DNA of 64,000 nucleotides from Bacillota bacterium (GTDB taxonomy: Bacteria; Bacillota; Bacilli; Paenibacillales; UBA4045): the NCBI GenBank assembly GCA_023441055.1, contig JAEZQY010000018.1:230207-294206 (forward strand), read 5' to 3'. Below are positions 17,233 to 26,957 of this stretch, in pieces. The notes under the pieces were generated by a model. It saw only the letters and a program-made list of their open reading frames with translations. It did not search any database and had not been told where the DNA came from. Positions within the stretch are counted from its first letter, which is position 1. Each line of letters opens with the position of its first letter. The position numbers and the translations under genes were made by a program.

Positions 17233-20200
17233 ATGTTGAAGGCTTTCACAAATTTCTCGCTGCGTAATCCAGTAGCTATCGTGCTGCTGGTGATCTTGAT
17301 CGCGGTGGGGGGCGTATATGCAACTACGAAATTTAACCAGGAGCAGCTGCCGGAGGTATCGTTCCCGGGCATTATGGTGCAGGCGATCTATCCTGGCGCG
17401 GCACCGAATGAGGTGCTGACAGAGGTGACGTTGCCGCTGGAGAAGATCCTGCGCAATGTCGAGGGCGTGAAGAGTGTGACATCGCAATCTGCGAACAGTG
17501 TATCGTTCCTGCAGCTGGAGTTCAGCTACAGCGACGATATGAAGGAGAAGAAGGGAGTCGTTGAGGATGCGCTTGCTAATGTGCGTCTGCCGCAAGAGGT
17601 TGAGCGGCCGGAGGTCATGTTCTTCTCCACGAGCAGCCAGCCGATCATGTATACAACTGTGCAAGCAGCGCATGGTGTAACGACAGAGCAGCTCGGACAA
17701 TATGTACAGCAGACGCTGCTGCCTGAGCTGCAAGGGATTGAGGGAGTCACCGATGTACAGGTTAGCGGACTGAAGGACAATGGCCTCTATATCCAGCTGG
17801 ATGCGGCGAAGATGTCGGAACGCGGCATCTCCTATGACCTGGTGATGATGACGCTGCAGATGAACAATTTGAGCATCCCGCTCGGCGAGGTAACGGTGGA
17901 GAAGAGCAATCTGCCGGTATTCGTGCAAGGGGGCGTGAACAGCCTTGATGGACTGCTAGGCTTAGTCATCGATCCGATGAATGGGGTGAAGCTGTCTGAT
18001 ATCGCAACCGTTACACAAGGCAAGGATGCGGATGTGATCAGCACGACCAACGGTGTACCGAGTGTTGTTATCAATATTGTAAAGTCCAGCGTATCGAATA
18101 CGGTGGCCGTATCCGATCAGGTGCTGAGCATCTATGAAGAAGCGCAGCAGAATGGTCATATCGAGTCGCTGATTATGTACAATCGCGCGACGGATGTGAA
18201 GGAATCGGTGAGCACACTAGCTCGCGAAGGGGCGCTGGGCGCGCTGTTCGCCTCGATCCTGATTCTGTTCTTCCTGCGTAATTTCAGAGCGACATTGATC
18301 GCGATCGTCTCGATTCCGCTGTCTATGCTGATCGCGCTGATCTGCTTGAAGTATTTTACCGATGTGACGTTGAATATTATGACCCTCGGCGGGCTCGCGG
18401 TGGCGACTGGCCGGGTGGTGGATGACAGCATTGTGGTGATCGAGAATATTGTGCGCAGGCTGCAGAAGGAGAGGATCTCGCGGGAGCTGATTCTGTCGGG
18501 GACGATGGAGGTCGGCCGGGCCATTACTTCGTCTACGCTGACGACGGTTGCGGTGTTCGCTCCGCTGGGCTTGCTGCAAGGCATGACGGGTGAGTTCTTC
18601 CGTCCATTCGCGCTCACGGTTGGGTTCGCGCTGTTCGGATCGCTGGTAGTCGCGCTGACAGTTGTGCCGCTGATGGCATGGGGATTGATGAAGAAGAATG
18701 CGCCGCGTGATCATGGCGAGTCCAAGATGAGCCGCGGGTACAAGCGTGTGTTGAATTGGTCGCTGGGGCATAAGGCGATGGTGCTGACGCTGGCTACGCT
18801 GCTGTTCATCGGCAGCCTGGTGCCGATCTTCGCTGGTGCGATCGGGGTCGTGTTCCTGCCGGAGACGGATTACAAGTATCTGTTCGCTGAGCTGAAGCTG
18901 CCTGCGGGCACGGATGTGAATGAGGTGCAAGCTGCGGCCGATCCGGTGGATCAAGTCATTCGCGGACATAAGGCTGTGGATAATTCCAACCTAACCATCG
19001 GCGGCTCGATGTACGGGGACAATAACACCGCGCTGGCATCCTGGTTTATCGGGCTGGCGTCGGATACCGATCTGGATGCGTTCATTGACGAGGTGAATGC
19101 GTTGGTTAATCTGCCTGTGGATGCGCAGTTCAATCTGATCAAGGACGATATGAGCGGTGGCGGTGGGATCGCGGTCACAGTCACGGGCCCCACGATGGCG
19201 GATATTCGCGCTGGTGCTGAGCAGGTGATGGACGCGATTCGAGGTATCGAGGGAACGGATCAGATCTCGAGCAATCTGCAGGATGGCACCAAGGGGATCG
19301 CGATCGAGGTGCGTCAGGAGGATGCGGCTCAGTACGGATTGTCCGCGGCAGGCGCGTCTGCGATGCTGCGTCCATTCTTAACAGAGTCGCGGGCAGGTCG
19401 CCTGACGGATGGTGCCAGCCAGGTCGATCTGTACATGTCGCTGAGCGACGGGTCACTGGAAGCTGTGGCGGATATTGCAGCGCTGCCGCTGAACACTCCG
19501 GTAGGCGCTATGGTGACAGTCGGAGATATCGCCGATGTGCGGGAGGTGCAGCTGCCGAGCGCATTGCAGCTGAAGAATGGCGCGGAATTCGCGACGGTGA
19601 GCGCCAAGATTACGTCCAAGGAAGTCAGCAAGGTGAATGCGGAGCTGCGAGAGACGTTAGCCGGATTGAAGCTGCCTGACGGTGTGACGTATTCGCTGGG
19701 CGGCAGCGATGAGGATATCTCGCAGATGCTGGGCGATATGATGCTCGCTATGCTGATCGCGGTTGGCATGGTGTATATCGTGATGGTCATCGCCTTCCGT
19801 GAAGGGCGCGCACCGCTGGCGGTACTGTTCTCGCTGCCATTCGCGCTGATCGGCGGGTTGGCGGGCACGCTGTTCGCAGGCGAGCCAATCTCGATCTCCA
19901 GCTTGATCGGATTCCTCATGCTGATCGGTATTGTCGTCACGAACGCCATCGTGCTCGTAGAGCGCGTTCAGCAGCAATTGGAGGGCGGTGCGACGATTCG
20001 CGAGGCATTGATCGAAGCAGGCGGCACGCGTCTGCGTCCGATTCTGATGACCGCGATCGCCACGATCTGCGCGCTGACCCCGCTGGCTATCGGCCTCGGC
20101 GGCGGCAGCATCATTTCGAGCGGCCTCGCCGTTGTCGTCATCGGCGGCCTCGCCAGCTCGACACTGCTCACGCTCGTCGTGGTGCCAGTCATGTACGAGC

Positions 20201-20271
20201 TGCTCTACTACAAGCGCGCTCGTATGCAGCGACTGGAGCAGATCGTCGGACTCCAGGAGTCGGTGGCGTAA
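17233..20271 (+). CDS. RND-family efflux permease (SwrC/AcrB type)
   Basis: The 1012-residue membrane transporter has the RND layout: a first helix, a large periplasmic-type loop, a bundle of helices, then the same again. Helix 4 carries the paired aspartates (GRVVDDSIVVIEN) used for proton coupling. The helix-10 equivalent reads LIGIVVTNAIVLVE, with Asn where AcrB has Lys, as usual in Gram-positive SwrC/YerP-type proteins. Those export lipopeptides and other amphiphiles directly, with no outer-membrane partner. ATG 17233 is preferred because GAGGGGG ends 8 bases upstream; ATG 17227 and TTG 17212 are too close to or upstream of that site. No periplasmic-adaptor gene lies next to it. The substrate is not readable. 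Confidence 0.9.
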   Translation: MLKAFTNFSLRNPVAIVLLVILIAVGGVYATTKFNQEQLPEVSFPGIMVQAIYPGAAPNEVLTEVTLPLEKILRNVEGVKSVTSQSANSVSFLQLEFSYSDDMKEKKGVVEDALANVRLPQEVERPEVMFFSTSSQPIMYTTVQAAHGVTTEQLGQYVQQTLLPELQGIEGVTDVQVSGLKDNGLYIQLDAAKMSERGISYDLVMMTLQMNNLSIPLGEVTVEKSNLPVFVQGGVNSLDGLLGLVIDPMNGVKLSDIATVTQGKDADVISTTNGVPSVVINIVKSSVSNTVAVSDQVLSIYEEAQQNGHIESLIMYNRATDVKESVSTLAREGALGALFASILILFFLRNFRATLIAIVSIPLSMLIALICLKYFTDVTLNIMTLGGLAVATGRVVDDSIVVIENIVRRLQKERISRELILSGTMEVGRAITSSTLTTVAVFAPLGLLQGMTGEFFRPFALTVGFALFGSLVVALTVVPLMAWGLMKKNAPRDHGESKMSRGYKRVLNWSLGHKAMVLTLATLLFIGSLVPIFAGAIGVVFLPETDYKYLFAELKLPAGTDVNEVQAAADPVDQVIRGHKAVDNSNLTIGGSMYGDNNTALASWFIGLASDTDLDAFIDEVNALVNLPVDAQFNLIKDDMSGGGGIAVTVTGPTMADIRAGAEQVMDAIRGIEGTDQISSNLQDGTKGIAIEVRQEDAAQYGLSAAGASAMLRPFLTESRAGRLTDGASQVDLYMSLSDGSLEAVADIAALPLNTPVGAMVTVGDIADVREVQLPSALQLKNGAEFATVSAKITSKEVSKVNAELRETLAGLKLPDGVTYSLGGSDEDISQMLGDMMLAMLIAVGMVYIVMVIAFREGRAPLAVLFSLPFALIGGLAGTLFAGEPISISSLIGFLMLIGIVVTNAIVLVERVQQQLEGGATIREALIEAGGTRLRPILMTAIATICALTPLAIGLGGGSIISSGLAVVVIGGLASSTLLTLVVVPVMYELLYYKRARMQRLEQIVGLQESVA

Positions 20272-20300
20272 GCGATATAAAAAGCTAATGTAAGGAACAG

Positions 20301-20350
20301 GGGACCCTGCGACCAATGGAAACGATTGGTTGCAGGGTTTCCTCTTCTGG
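20301..20350 (+). terminator. Terminator after the RND permease gene
   Basis: A 14 bp stem with one wobble, ACCCTGCGACCAAT (20304-20317) and ATTGGTTGCAGGGT (20325-20338), over a 7-base loop, followed by TTCCTCTTCT. Confidence 0.85.
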
Positions 20351-20415
20351 TTCGACAGCAAGAAAACACACATAATCAACTAATATTTCATACACAGGTG
20401 CTTTCAAGCAATCAG

Positions 20416-20447
20416 TATAATGAATAATAGATAAAAGCGCTTACAAA
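20416..20447 (+). promoter_or_regulatory. Promoter with cre box for the sugar-transport operon
   Basis: TATAAT (20416-20421) is followed nine bases later by ATAAAAGCGCTTACAAA (20431-20447), one mismatch from the catabolite-response element WTGNAARCGNWWNCAWW. No good -35 is present at 17 bp, so activation by a regulator is likely. A cre over the start site predicts CcpA repression. The stretch GCAATCA just before TATAAT recurs before the solute-binding-protein promoter at 25201-25214. Confidence 0.75.
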
Positions 20448-20459
20448 AGGAGTATTTCT

Positions 20460-21383
20460 ATGCCGATTACATGGTTAGACAAGTGGAAGCAGCTAAAAAA
20501 GAATATCTTTCGCTATCGATATTTATATTTGTTGTTATTACCAGCGCTCGTTCTGATGTTTACTTTTCGTTATGCACCTATGTATGGGATCCAAATTGCG
20601 TTTAAGGATTATCGCTTTGCAGATGGAATAACCGGGAGCCAATGGGCTGGAATGAAGTACTTTACAAGAATGTTCGCGGAACCGAAGTTTTTGCAGGTGC
20701 TCAAGAATACCTTTGTGATTAGCTTCGGCAAATTAATCTTTGGATTTCCTGCCCCGATCCTATTAGCGATCCTGTTAAATGAGATTCGTTTAATGTGGTT
20801 CAAGCGTGTGGCACAAACGATCAGCTATTTGCCGCATTTTATTTCATGGGTTGTACTAGCTGGTGTATTCAAAGAAGTATTGTCTATGGATGGACCGCTA
20901 AATTATGTGCGTCAATTATTAGGCAAGGCTCCGCATATGTTCATGGTGGATCCGCAGTGGTTTGTTCAAATCTTGATTAGTACGGATATATGGCAGAGTA
21001 TAGGCTGGGGCTCGATTATATATTTAGCTGCAATTGCAGGAATTGATCGACATCTGTATGAAGCGGCCCAAATTGATGGAGCAGGAAGACTGAAGCAAAT
21101 CTGGCACATTACCATTCCATCTCTCGTACCTGTGATCTTCCTCTTGTTCTTGCTGCGGATCGGAAACATTATGGATACCGATTTTGATCAAATCTTCAAC
21201 ATGTACTCCTCGTTGGTGTACTCGGTAGCAGATGTACTGGATACGTACACGTATCGTCTGGGGTTAATTGACATGAATTTCAGCTATGCAACAGCAATTG
21301 GTTTATTTAAGAATGTCATTGGTCTAAGCTTGCTGCTCATTATCAATTATTCAACTAAGAAATTAAATCAATACGGCGTATAG
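20460..21383 (+). CDS. Sugar ABC transporter permease (LplB-like)
   Basis: The 307-residue inner-membrane permease has six hydrophobic segments and the EAA loop EAAQIDGAGRLKQIWHITIP (about 201-220), which contacts the ATPase. The N-terminal basic leader with a YLYLLLLPALV helix is typical of LplB-type subunits of Paenibacillus carbohydrate importers. It starts at ATG 20460 behind AAAGGAG. It is the first gene of the block, followed 13 bases later by the second permease. No ATPase gene lies in the block; such importers often share a global MsmK-type ATPase encoded elsewhere. Confidence 0.9.
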   Translation: MPITWLDKWKQLKKNIFRYRYLYLLLLPALVLMFTFRYAPMYGIQIAFKDYRFADGITGSQWAGMKYFTRMFAEPKFLQVLKNTFVISFGKLIFGFPAPILLAILLNEIRLMWFKRVAQTISYLPHFISWVVLAGVFKEVLSMDGPLNYVRQLLGKAPHMFMVDPQWFVQILISTDIWQSIGWGSIIYLAAIAGIDRHLYEAAQIDGAGRLKQIWHITIPSLVPVIFLLFLLRIGNIMDTDFDQIFNMYSSLVYSVADVLDTYTYRLGLIDMNFSYATAIGLFKNVIGLSLLLIINYSTKKLNQYGV

Positions 21384-21396
21384 GGGGAAGGACGAC

Positions 21397-22272
21397 TTGA
21401 AAAAGAAAAAGGAAGATATCTTAATCACCGCTATCCTCTATCCGGTTATGATCCTGTTTGTGTTATCTATCCTGTTTCCTTTTTGGACTTTACTCGTGGA
21501 TTCAATCAGTACGCCAGAGTTTGTTCGGAAACCGGGAATCAAATTGATTCCGCCTGAGATTTCATTTGAAGCCTATAAGGAAGTATTCCAGCAAAGAAAC
21601 ATCGGTGTGGCCTACCTGAATACGATATTCAGAACAGTCGTTGGTATGGCGTTATGTGTAATGATCAGCTTCTGTGCAGCTTATCCGCTTTCTCGCATGA
21701 AATTGCCGTTTCGCCGCCTGATTACTTTACTTATTTTGTTTACGATGTTCTTCGGTGGCGGGTTAATTCCTTCCTACATGGTGATTCGCGGGTTGGGATT
21801 ATTGGATACCCATGCCGTATTAGTCCTCCCCCTACTGTTTAACGGGTTCTATATTTTGGTGATGCGTAATTTCCTATATTCGGTGCCAGAAGAACTTGAA
21901 GAATCTGCATTATTAGATGGGGCGAACGAAATTGGGATTTGTTTTAGAATTTTTCTGCCGCTGTCGATTCCGGTACTAGCTACGATCGCCTTATTCTCTG
22001 CTGTCATGTATTGGAACGAATGGTTCCAGGCAATGATCTATACGAGGGATCAAGCTAAGATGGTCATGCAGCTGCTGCTACGAAGAATTCTATTAGAGAA
22101 TCAGATCTCATCCATGGTGGATATGAATGAGATTGATGTTAATACGAATATGACAGAGGAGTCGGTACGCGCGGCTATCGTATTTGTAGCAATCGGACCC
22201 ATTATCTTGATTTACCCGTTCGTACAGCGATTCTTTATTACTGGCATTATGGCTGGTGCAGTTAAGGGGTAA
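21397..22272 (+). CDS. Sugar ABC transporter permease (YtcP/LplC-like)
   Basis: The 291-residue inner-membrane permease, partner of the LplB-like protein, has six hydrophobic segments and an EAA-type loop (EESALLDGANEIGICFRIFL, about 169-188). The closing sequence RFFITGIMAGAVKG is characteristic of YtcP-type subunits. It starts at TTG 21397 behind GGGGGAAGG. With the binding protein encoded at 25260 it should form the membrane channel for an oligosaccharide or sugar acid. Confidence 0.9.
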   Translation: MKKKKEDILITAILYPVMILFVLSILFPFWTLLVDSISTPEFVRKPGIKLIPPEISFEAYKEVFQQRNIGVAYLNTIFRTVVGMALCVMISFCAAYPLSRMKLPFRRLITLLILFTMFFGGGLIPSYMVIRGLGLLDTHAVLVLPLLFNGFYILVMRNFLYSVPEELEESALLDGANEIGICFRIFLPLSIPVLATIALFSAVMYWNEWFQAMIYTRDQAKMVMQLLLRRILLENQISSMVDMNEIDVNTNMTEESVRAAIVFVAIGPIILIYPFVQRFFITGIMAGAVKG

Positions 22273-22399
22273 TTCCAATGGATATAAATCAATTAACAAT
22301 TAATTCAATTATATGAACGTAATTCATGGAACAAGCGTGACAAACAATCTATTGTAGAGAGAAGAAAACAAGAGATTGTAAGAATTGAGGCACCGTGAC

Positions 22400-25120
22400 A
22401 TGGGAATCAAGAGAAAATTCAAGCGTCTCTTCTTTAAGATGAAGCTGAGAAATATGCTGCTTATCTCAGGTGTCCTTCTTGCTGTCTTTTTTTTGTTAGT
22501 TCAAAGCTTCTTGTTCTATTCTATTGGAGCCAATCTCGTTCAATCGCAGCTCGATGAATTAGATCAGAGTACGATGCAACAGGTCGTGAATCGCAGTGCG
22601 CTCACAGTGGAGGAGATGGAGCGATTCACGACTAATTTGGCAGAACACAGTGGATTGCAGGAGCTGCTACAGCATTATCTTGCGGCGGATGACCAAGATG
22701 TCTTACTTCGAGGCACATTGCAAAAAGAAATACAAGAGTTTCTCATGAGCTCAGCCACTTTCTATTCACAGATCTATCGAATAGATATCTATATTCAGAA
22801 TGATTTACTCTCGAGTATGCGCAATATTCCGTATATCAGCACGGATGTGGAGAGCAGTCAGGTATATGCACATGCTATGCAATCCGAGTCGAGGCTTGTT
22901 GCCCTAGAGACAAGCTTATTTGATATTCGTGAGATTCAGAGTGAAGCCGACTTCGTATTCGTTACCTTGATTCCGTATAGTAATAGTGCTTCCCCAGCGC
23001 TAATGGTAGTGGAAATGGAGCATGGTTGGTTTGAAAGTATGACAAGCTCCGCGCTTCCACTAGTTGTTCTCAATCACAATCGGGAGCTTGTTTGGACGAA
23101 TTTCGAGCAGTTGAATGTAAATGCGGAATGGATGAAGCAATTCTCGGATGAGCGTCAAGGTGAGATGTATGAACAGATAGCAGGCAGAGCTTATAAAATT
23201 CAGTATCAATATCTGGAGAACCCTGGCTGGTTTCTGGTTGTACTCAAGGACTTGGATCAAACCTATCAGCCACTGGCTGAGCTTAGGCGGAATGTACTCA
23301 TTGCGATGACGATTAGCTTTGTAATTAGCTTCCTCTTCTCAGCTCAAATTTCTAGAAGGGTTGCCTTTCCTGTCTATAAGCTGATGGCTATCGCCAAACG
23401 ATTTGATCGGCCAAGGATTGAGCCTTGGGGCGGTGCGAGGCTAAGACGAAGCTTCCGAGATATCGTTTTATTCTATTATATCATTGTCGTTACAGTACCA
23501 CTCATCAGCTATGGGATGGTCTATTATTTCACGGTAACCAAGGTATTGTCGCATACGACAGAAGAGACCTACAAGCTGAATACACAGCAAACCGCAGATA
23601 ATATCCATTATTTCCTAGAAATCAACCACAGATTAGGGAGTAATCTAGCCTTCTATCCTACTGTTCAGGATTGGTTGAAGAATCCGCAGGAGGTCACAGA
23701 AGAGCAGATTCAAGAGGTTCTGCGATTGTTGGATAGCAGTACAGGATATCTAGATTTGCCAGCCGAGGTACACATCTATAATCAACAAGGGGAGAGTATT
23801 GCTGCTAATGTTGTGCATACTCGAACGATCGATGTAAATGCTCTGTCCATGATGCAAGATGATGCCAGAACAAAGCGTATCTGGATTGGTGAACGTATGA
23901 ATCGTCAAGGGCGGCCAAGTATTGAGTTTTATTTTAAAATTAGTGATTTGGAAAACTTAAGACCAATTGGCTATGTTAGCTTTACCTATACGGAGAAGAG
24001 CATTCAATCACTCTATAAGGATATCGCGACTGCGGGCAGCTTGGTCGAGCTGTATACAACAGATAATAAGATAATCTCTAGTACAGACACCATGCGTATC
24101 AGCGAATCATCCATGCTGTCAGATGATAAGGGATTGATTTATTTTAACGAACAACTAGGGGATAAGGGCTGGTACTTACATGCCATCTATCCATCGAAAG
24201 AACTGAATGTGAATAACAATCGTCTTCTCATCTGGAATATTATTTTCTTCCTGAGCTCCTTGTTATGTGTGATGTGGTTATCCTACAGAATTTCGGAGGT
24301 CGTCTCGAATACCTTCGATAGAATGGAGCAATCCATTGTGCAGTGGGAGGCCTTTCAGCCAGCTCCTAATTTTAGTAGAGGGGTCTGGATTAATGAAATT
24401 GAACAATTGGGTCGTACTTTTAATCGAATGGCATCGAAGATCGGACACTTGACCAAGGATATGTATGAAACACAGCTGCAGCAGGCTGAGGCTGTCAAAG
24501 AAAGCAAGGAAATGGAGCTGCATGCTCTTCAAGCCCAGATCAATCCACATTTTCTCTTCAACACATTAGAAACCTTGAAGTGGATGGTGATTGGGGATGA
24601 GAAGTTGGAGGCAGCGGAGGCGATCGAGAATCTAGGTGACCTATTTCGATTAGGTGTCAGTGAAGGGCAAAGCCTGGTTTCGCTGATGGATGAAATCAAA
24701 TACTCCCAGCTCTATGTTGATCTTCAGAAGTTGCGATTTGGAGATCGATTAGAGGTCTGCTGGCATATCGAGCCGAGTCTGGTCGAGCAGCGGGTGGTTA
24801 AGCTGTTGCTTCAACCGATATTGGAAAATGCCATTCATTATGGCATGAGCGATAAGGTGACAAATTTGAAGATTGCTGTAAAGGCGATAGAAGATGGCGG
24901 CAATATCCAAATCGAAATTGAGGATAATGGAGGCGGTATGAAGCCTGAACGGCTAGAGGAGGTCCGCAAGCTGATCAATGGGACTTTGAATAGCGAGCAC
25001 ATTGGATTGCGCAATGTCAATCGACGCATTCAACTGCAGTTTGGAGAGGGGTATGGATTAGAGCTTTATAGTGAATGGGGAAAAGGAACACGAGTAATTG
25101 TTAATTTGCCTATACGTTAG
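22400..25120 (+). CDS. YesM-like sensor kinase with two extracytoplasmic sensor modules
   Basis: The 906-residue kinase is much longer than the usual 570-600 for YesM proteins. It has four membrane spans (about 20-42, 299-318, 353-375, 607-630) enclosing two separate outer domains (about 43-298 and 376-606). A HAMP-like linker and the His_kinase motif QINPHFLFNTLETLKW follow, with His717, then a GHKL ATPase (N box LENAIHYG, G box DNGGGM, and HIGLRNVNRR). The second half of the sensor starts like a fresh YesM N-terminus, so the protein looks like a domain duplication. ATG 22400 is chosen behind TTGAGG. It lies between the permease genes and the binding-protein gene and should sense the sugar or its liganded binding protein. 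Confidence 0.88.
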   Translation: MGIKRKFKRLFFKMKLRNMLLISGVLLAVFFLLVQSFLFYSIGANLVQSQLDELDQSTMQQVVNRSALTVEEMERFTTNLAEHSGLQELLQHYLAADDQDVLLRGTLQKEIQEFLMSSATFYSQIYRIDIYIQNDLLSSMRNIPYISTDVESSQVYAHAMQSESRLVALETSLFDIREIQSEADFVFVTLIPYSNSASPALMVVEMEHGWFESMTSSALPLVVLNHNRELVWTNFEQLNVNAEWMKQFSDERQGEMYEQIAGRAYKIQYQYLENPGWFLVVLKDLDQTYQPLAELRRNVLIAMTISFVISFLFSAQISRRVAFPVYKLMAIAKRFDRPRIEPWGGARLRRSFRDIVLFYYIIVVTVPLISYGMVYYFTVTKVLSHTTEETYKLNTQQTADNIHYFLEINHRLGSNLAFYPTVQDWLKNPQEVTEEQIQEVLRLLDSSTGYLDLPAEVHIYNQQGESIAANVVHTRTIDVNALSMMQDDARTKRIWIGERMNRQGRPSIEFYFKISDLENLRPIGYVSFTYTEKSIQSLYKDIATAGSLVELYTTDNKIISSTDTMRISESSMLSDDKGLIYFNEQLGDKGWYLHAIYPSKELNVNNNRLLIWNIIFFLSSLLCVMWLSYRISEVVSNTFDRMEQSIVQWEAFQPAPNFSRGVWINEIEQLGRTFNRMASKIGHLTKDMYETQLQQAEAVKESKEMELHALQAQINPHFLFNTLETLKWMVIGDEKLEAAEAIENLGDLFRLGVSEGQSLVSLMDEIKYSQLYVDLQKLRFGDRLEVCWHIEPSLVEQRVVKLLLQPILENAIHYGMSDKVTNLKIAVKAIEDGGNIQIEIEDNGGGMKPERLEEVRKLINGTLNSEHIGLRNVNRRIQLQFGEGYGLELYSEWGKGTRVIVNLPIR

Positions 25121-25200
25121 TTACCTATGCATAGCGATTATTTTTGGGTTCACAAAATAAAACACGCTTTTGCATAATTCCTCCCACATCTCCTATTCGA

Positions 25201-25237
25201 GCAATCATTATAATTAGTTAATGTAAACGTTTGCAAT
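25201..25237 (+). promoter_or_regulatory. Promoter with perfect cre box before the binding-protein gene
   Basis: GCAATCATTATAAT (TATAAT at 25209-25214) is followed by ATGTAAACGTTTGCAAT (25221-25237), which fits WTGNAARCGNWWNCAWW at every position. The order and spacing copy the promoter at 20416. No -35 hexamer is present at the right distance, which suggests an activator, most simply the AraC-type regulator encoded at 28376. Repression through CcpA is predicted. Confidence 0.8.
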
Positions 25238-25259
25238 TATATAGGGGAGATGATACTAC

Positions 25260-26888
25260 TTGAAGAAATCGCTAGTTGTACTCTTAACTGCATTAATGAT
25301 TATCACGACAGTACTTGCAGGTTGCTCGACCAATGGGGGTTCGAACAGCTCGAGCAAATCGGCAAACACCAGCTCGACGAATAATAAACAGAGCGCAAGC
25401 ACAGAACAGCCGGCAGACCAGTCTGGTCCGTATGCAGAGCGTCTGTCTATCAAGTGGTTAGGCTTTAACGAACAAGGGCATCTACCGAAGGATGATACCT
25501 TGATCGAAAAAATAATTGAAGAGCGTTACAACATTGACATTGAGAATGTAAAGGTGGACACCTATAACAAGGAGCAAGTGAACATCTACTTCGCATCTGG
25601 GGATGAAGCTGATGTGATCTATTATGTAGGAACATCGCTTCAGCAAATGGTCGACTCCGGTGTTATTAGATCAGTACCGTTCGAATGGATGGAGCAATAT
25701 GCACCAAGTATTGTAAAGTCGCTCAACAAGAATGTTCCGCAAGAGCTATGGTTGAAGCAGGTGTCGATCGATGATCAGTTCTATGCGATCCCAACCTTAA
25801 GTACAACATGGTTAACACCAAGAGTAATGGTGATGCGTAAGGACTGGATGGAAGCAGTTGGCGTATCTGAAGTTCCGACTACGCTGCAAGCACTTGAGGA
25901 ACTGCTCATTAAGATCAGAACCAATGATCCAGACGGCAACGGATTAAAGGATACGTATGCACTTAATAAATTCTCCTCAACTACAGATGCCATTGACTTA
26001 GTAAATCCATATATCTTCGGTATGTACGGCGTACGAGTTGGCTTCTGGCATGAAGAAGCAGGTAACCTGATCCATGCTTCGGTTCATCCGGGTTTTAAGG
26101 AAGGATTAAAGGTTCTAAATGATTGGTACAAGAAGGAGATCTTCGACCCGGAAATTGTGTTGGACGATCGTCCAAAGCTGATTTCTAAGTTTGAAAATGG
26201 TACGGTAGGGGGCTTCTTCGAGCAAGATTCGTGGCTGGATCCAGGTAACCAAGCAGCTCCATTATTCCTGCTTAAGCAGAAGAATCCGAATGCAGAGTAT
26301 GTCTTTATCCCACCTGTCGCAGGTGAGAACGGTGTAGCTGCTACCTCTACTATGAACACGAATCCTGTAGGTGCTCCAGGACTGTTCTTCGGCGCCAACA
26401 CTTCAGATGAAAAGGTGATACGCATCCTAAGGATGCTGAATGATGTATATAGTGATCCGGAGCTTCTGGCGCTTGTTGAATTCGGCCTTGAAGGCGAGCA
26501 CTATACCATTGATGAGAATGGCTATTACAACCCGGTAGAAGGTCAATTCTCCCAAGAGGCGATTACGGAGCGAGGAGCAAGACGATTCTACCTAAGAAAC
26601 TTCTTGAATGATTTGGCTATACCTATGCGATTAGTACCTAGCCGTATGGGCGTATATGATGAAATTAAGGATTTCCCAACTGTTGATGCACCTCTATATC
26701 AGCCTGTAATTGACTCGGAATATAAACAAGCACTGGATGATATCACAAAAGAGTACTTCTGGAAAGCGGTAGTGGGACAAGAAGATGTTGATGCAACCTG
26801 GGATCAATATGTGGATCGCTGGATGAAGGCTGGCGGTACTGCTGCAACCGAGAAAGCAAATGCTGAATATAAGGAAGTTATGCAATAA
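25260..26888 (+). CDS. Extracellular solute-binding lipoprotein (LplA-like)
   Basis: The 542-residue protein has a lipoprotein signal peptide with lipobox VLAGC (Cys22), a Ser/Asn/Thr-rich linker (about 25-55) and a large two-lobe binding domain typical of family-1 solute-binding proteins of LplA type. It begins at TTG 25260 behind GGGGAGA. It has its own promoter with a cre box, as expected for a component needed in excess over the permeases. It should capture the substrate for the two permeases. The specificity is not readable from sequence; the catabolic genes around it point to an acidic sugar or its glycosides. Confidence 0.9.
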   Translation: MKKSLVVLLTALMIITTVLAGCSTNGGSNSSSKSANTSSTNNKQSASTEQPADQSGPYAERLSIKWLGFNEQGHLPKDDTLIEKIIEERYNIDIENVKVDTYNKEQVNIYFASGDEADVIYYVGTSLQQMVDSGVIRSVPFEWMEQYAPSIVKSLNKNVPQELWLKQVSIDDQFYAIPTLSTTWLTPRVMVMRKDWMEAVGVSEVPTTLQALEELLIKIRTNDPDGNGLKDTYALNKFSSTTDAIDLVNPYIFGMYGVRVGFWHEEAGNLIHASVHPGFKEGLKVLNDWYKKEIFDPEIVLDDRPKLISKFENGTVGGFFEQDSWLDPGNQAAPLFLLKQKNPNAEYVFIPPVAGENGVAATSTMNTNPVGAPGLFFGANTSDEKVIRILRMLNDVYSDPELLALVEFGLEGEHYTIDENGYYNPVEGQFSQEAITERGARRFYLRNFLNDLAIPMRLVPSRMGVYDEIKDFPTVDAPLYQPVIDSEYKQALDDITKEYFWKAVVGQEDVDATWDQYVDRWMKAGGTAATEKANAEYKEVMQ

Positions 26889-26901
26889 GATCGTCAGTGA
26901 A

Positions 26902-26930
26902 GGGGGAGCGAATGTTCCCCCATTTCTATC
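26902..26930 (+). terminator. Short GC hairpin between binding protein and FAD gene
   Basis: GGGGGA (26902-26907) pairs with TCCCCC (26916-26921), followed by ATTTCTAT. The tail is weak, so partial read-through is likely. It could keep binding-protein mRNA more abundant than that of the downstream enzymes. Confidence 0.5.
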
Positions 26931-26957
26931 AAATAACAAAAGTAAGAAGGAGAAGCT

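Noticed and set aside
18217..18969. Long antisense frame (about 250 codons) within the RND permease gene, and others at 19329-20379
   Set aside because: They lie opposite a gene with complete family motifs. They are Arg/His/Gln-rich shadow translations without ribosome sites.
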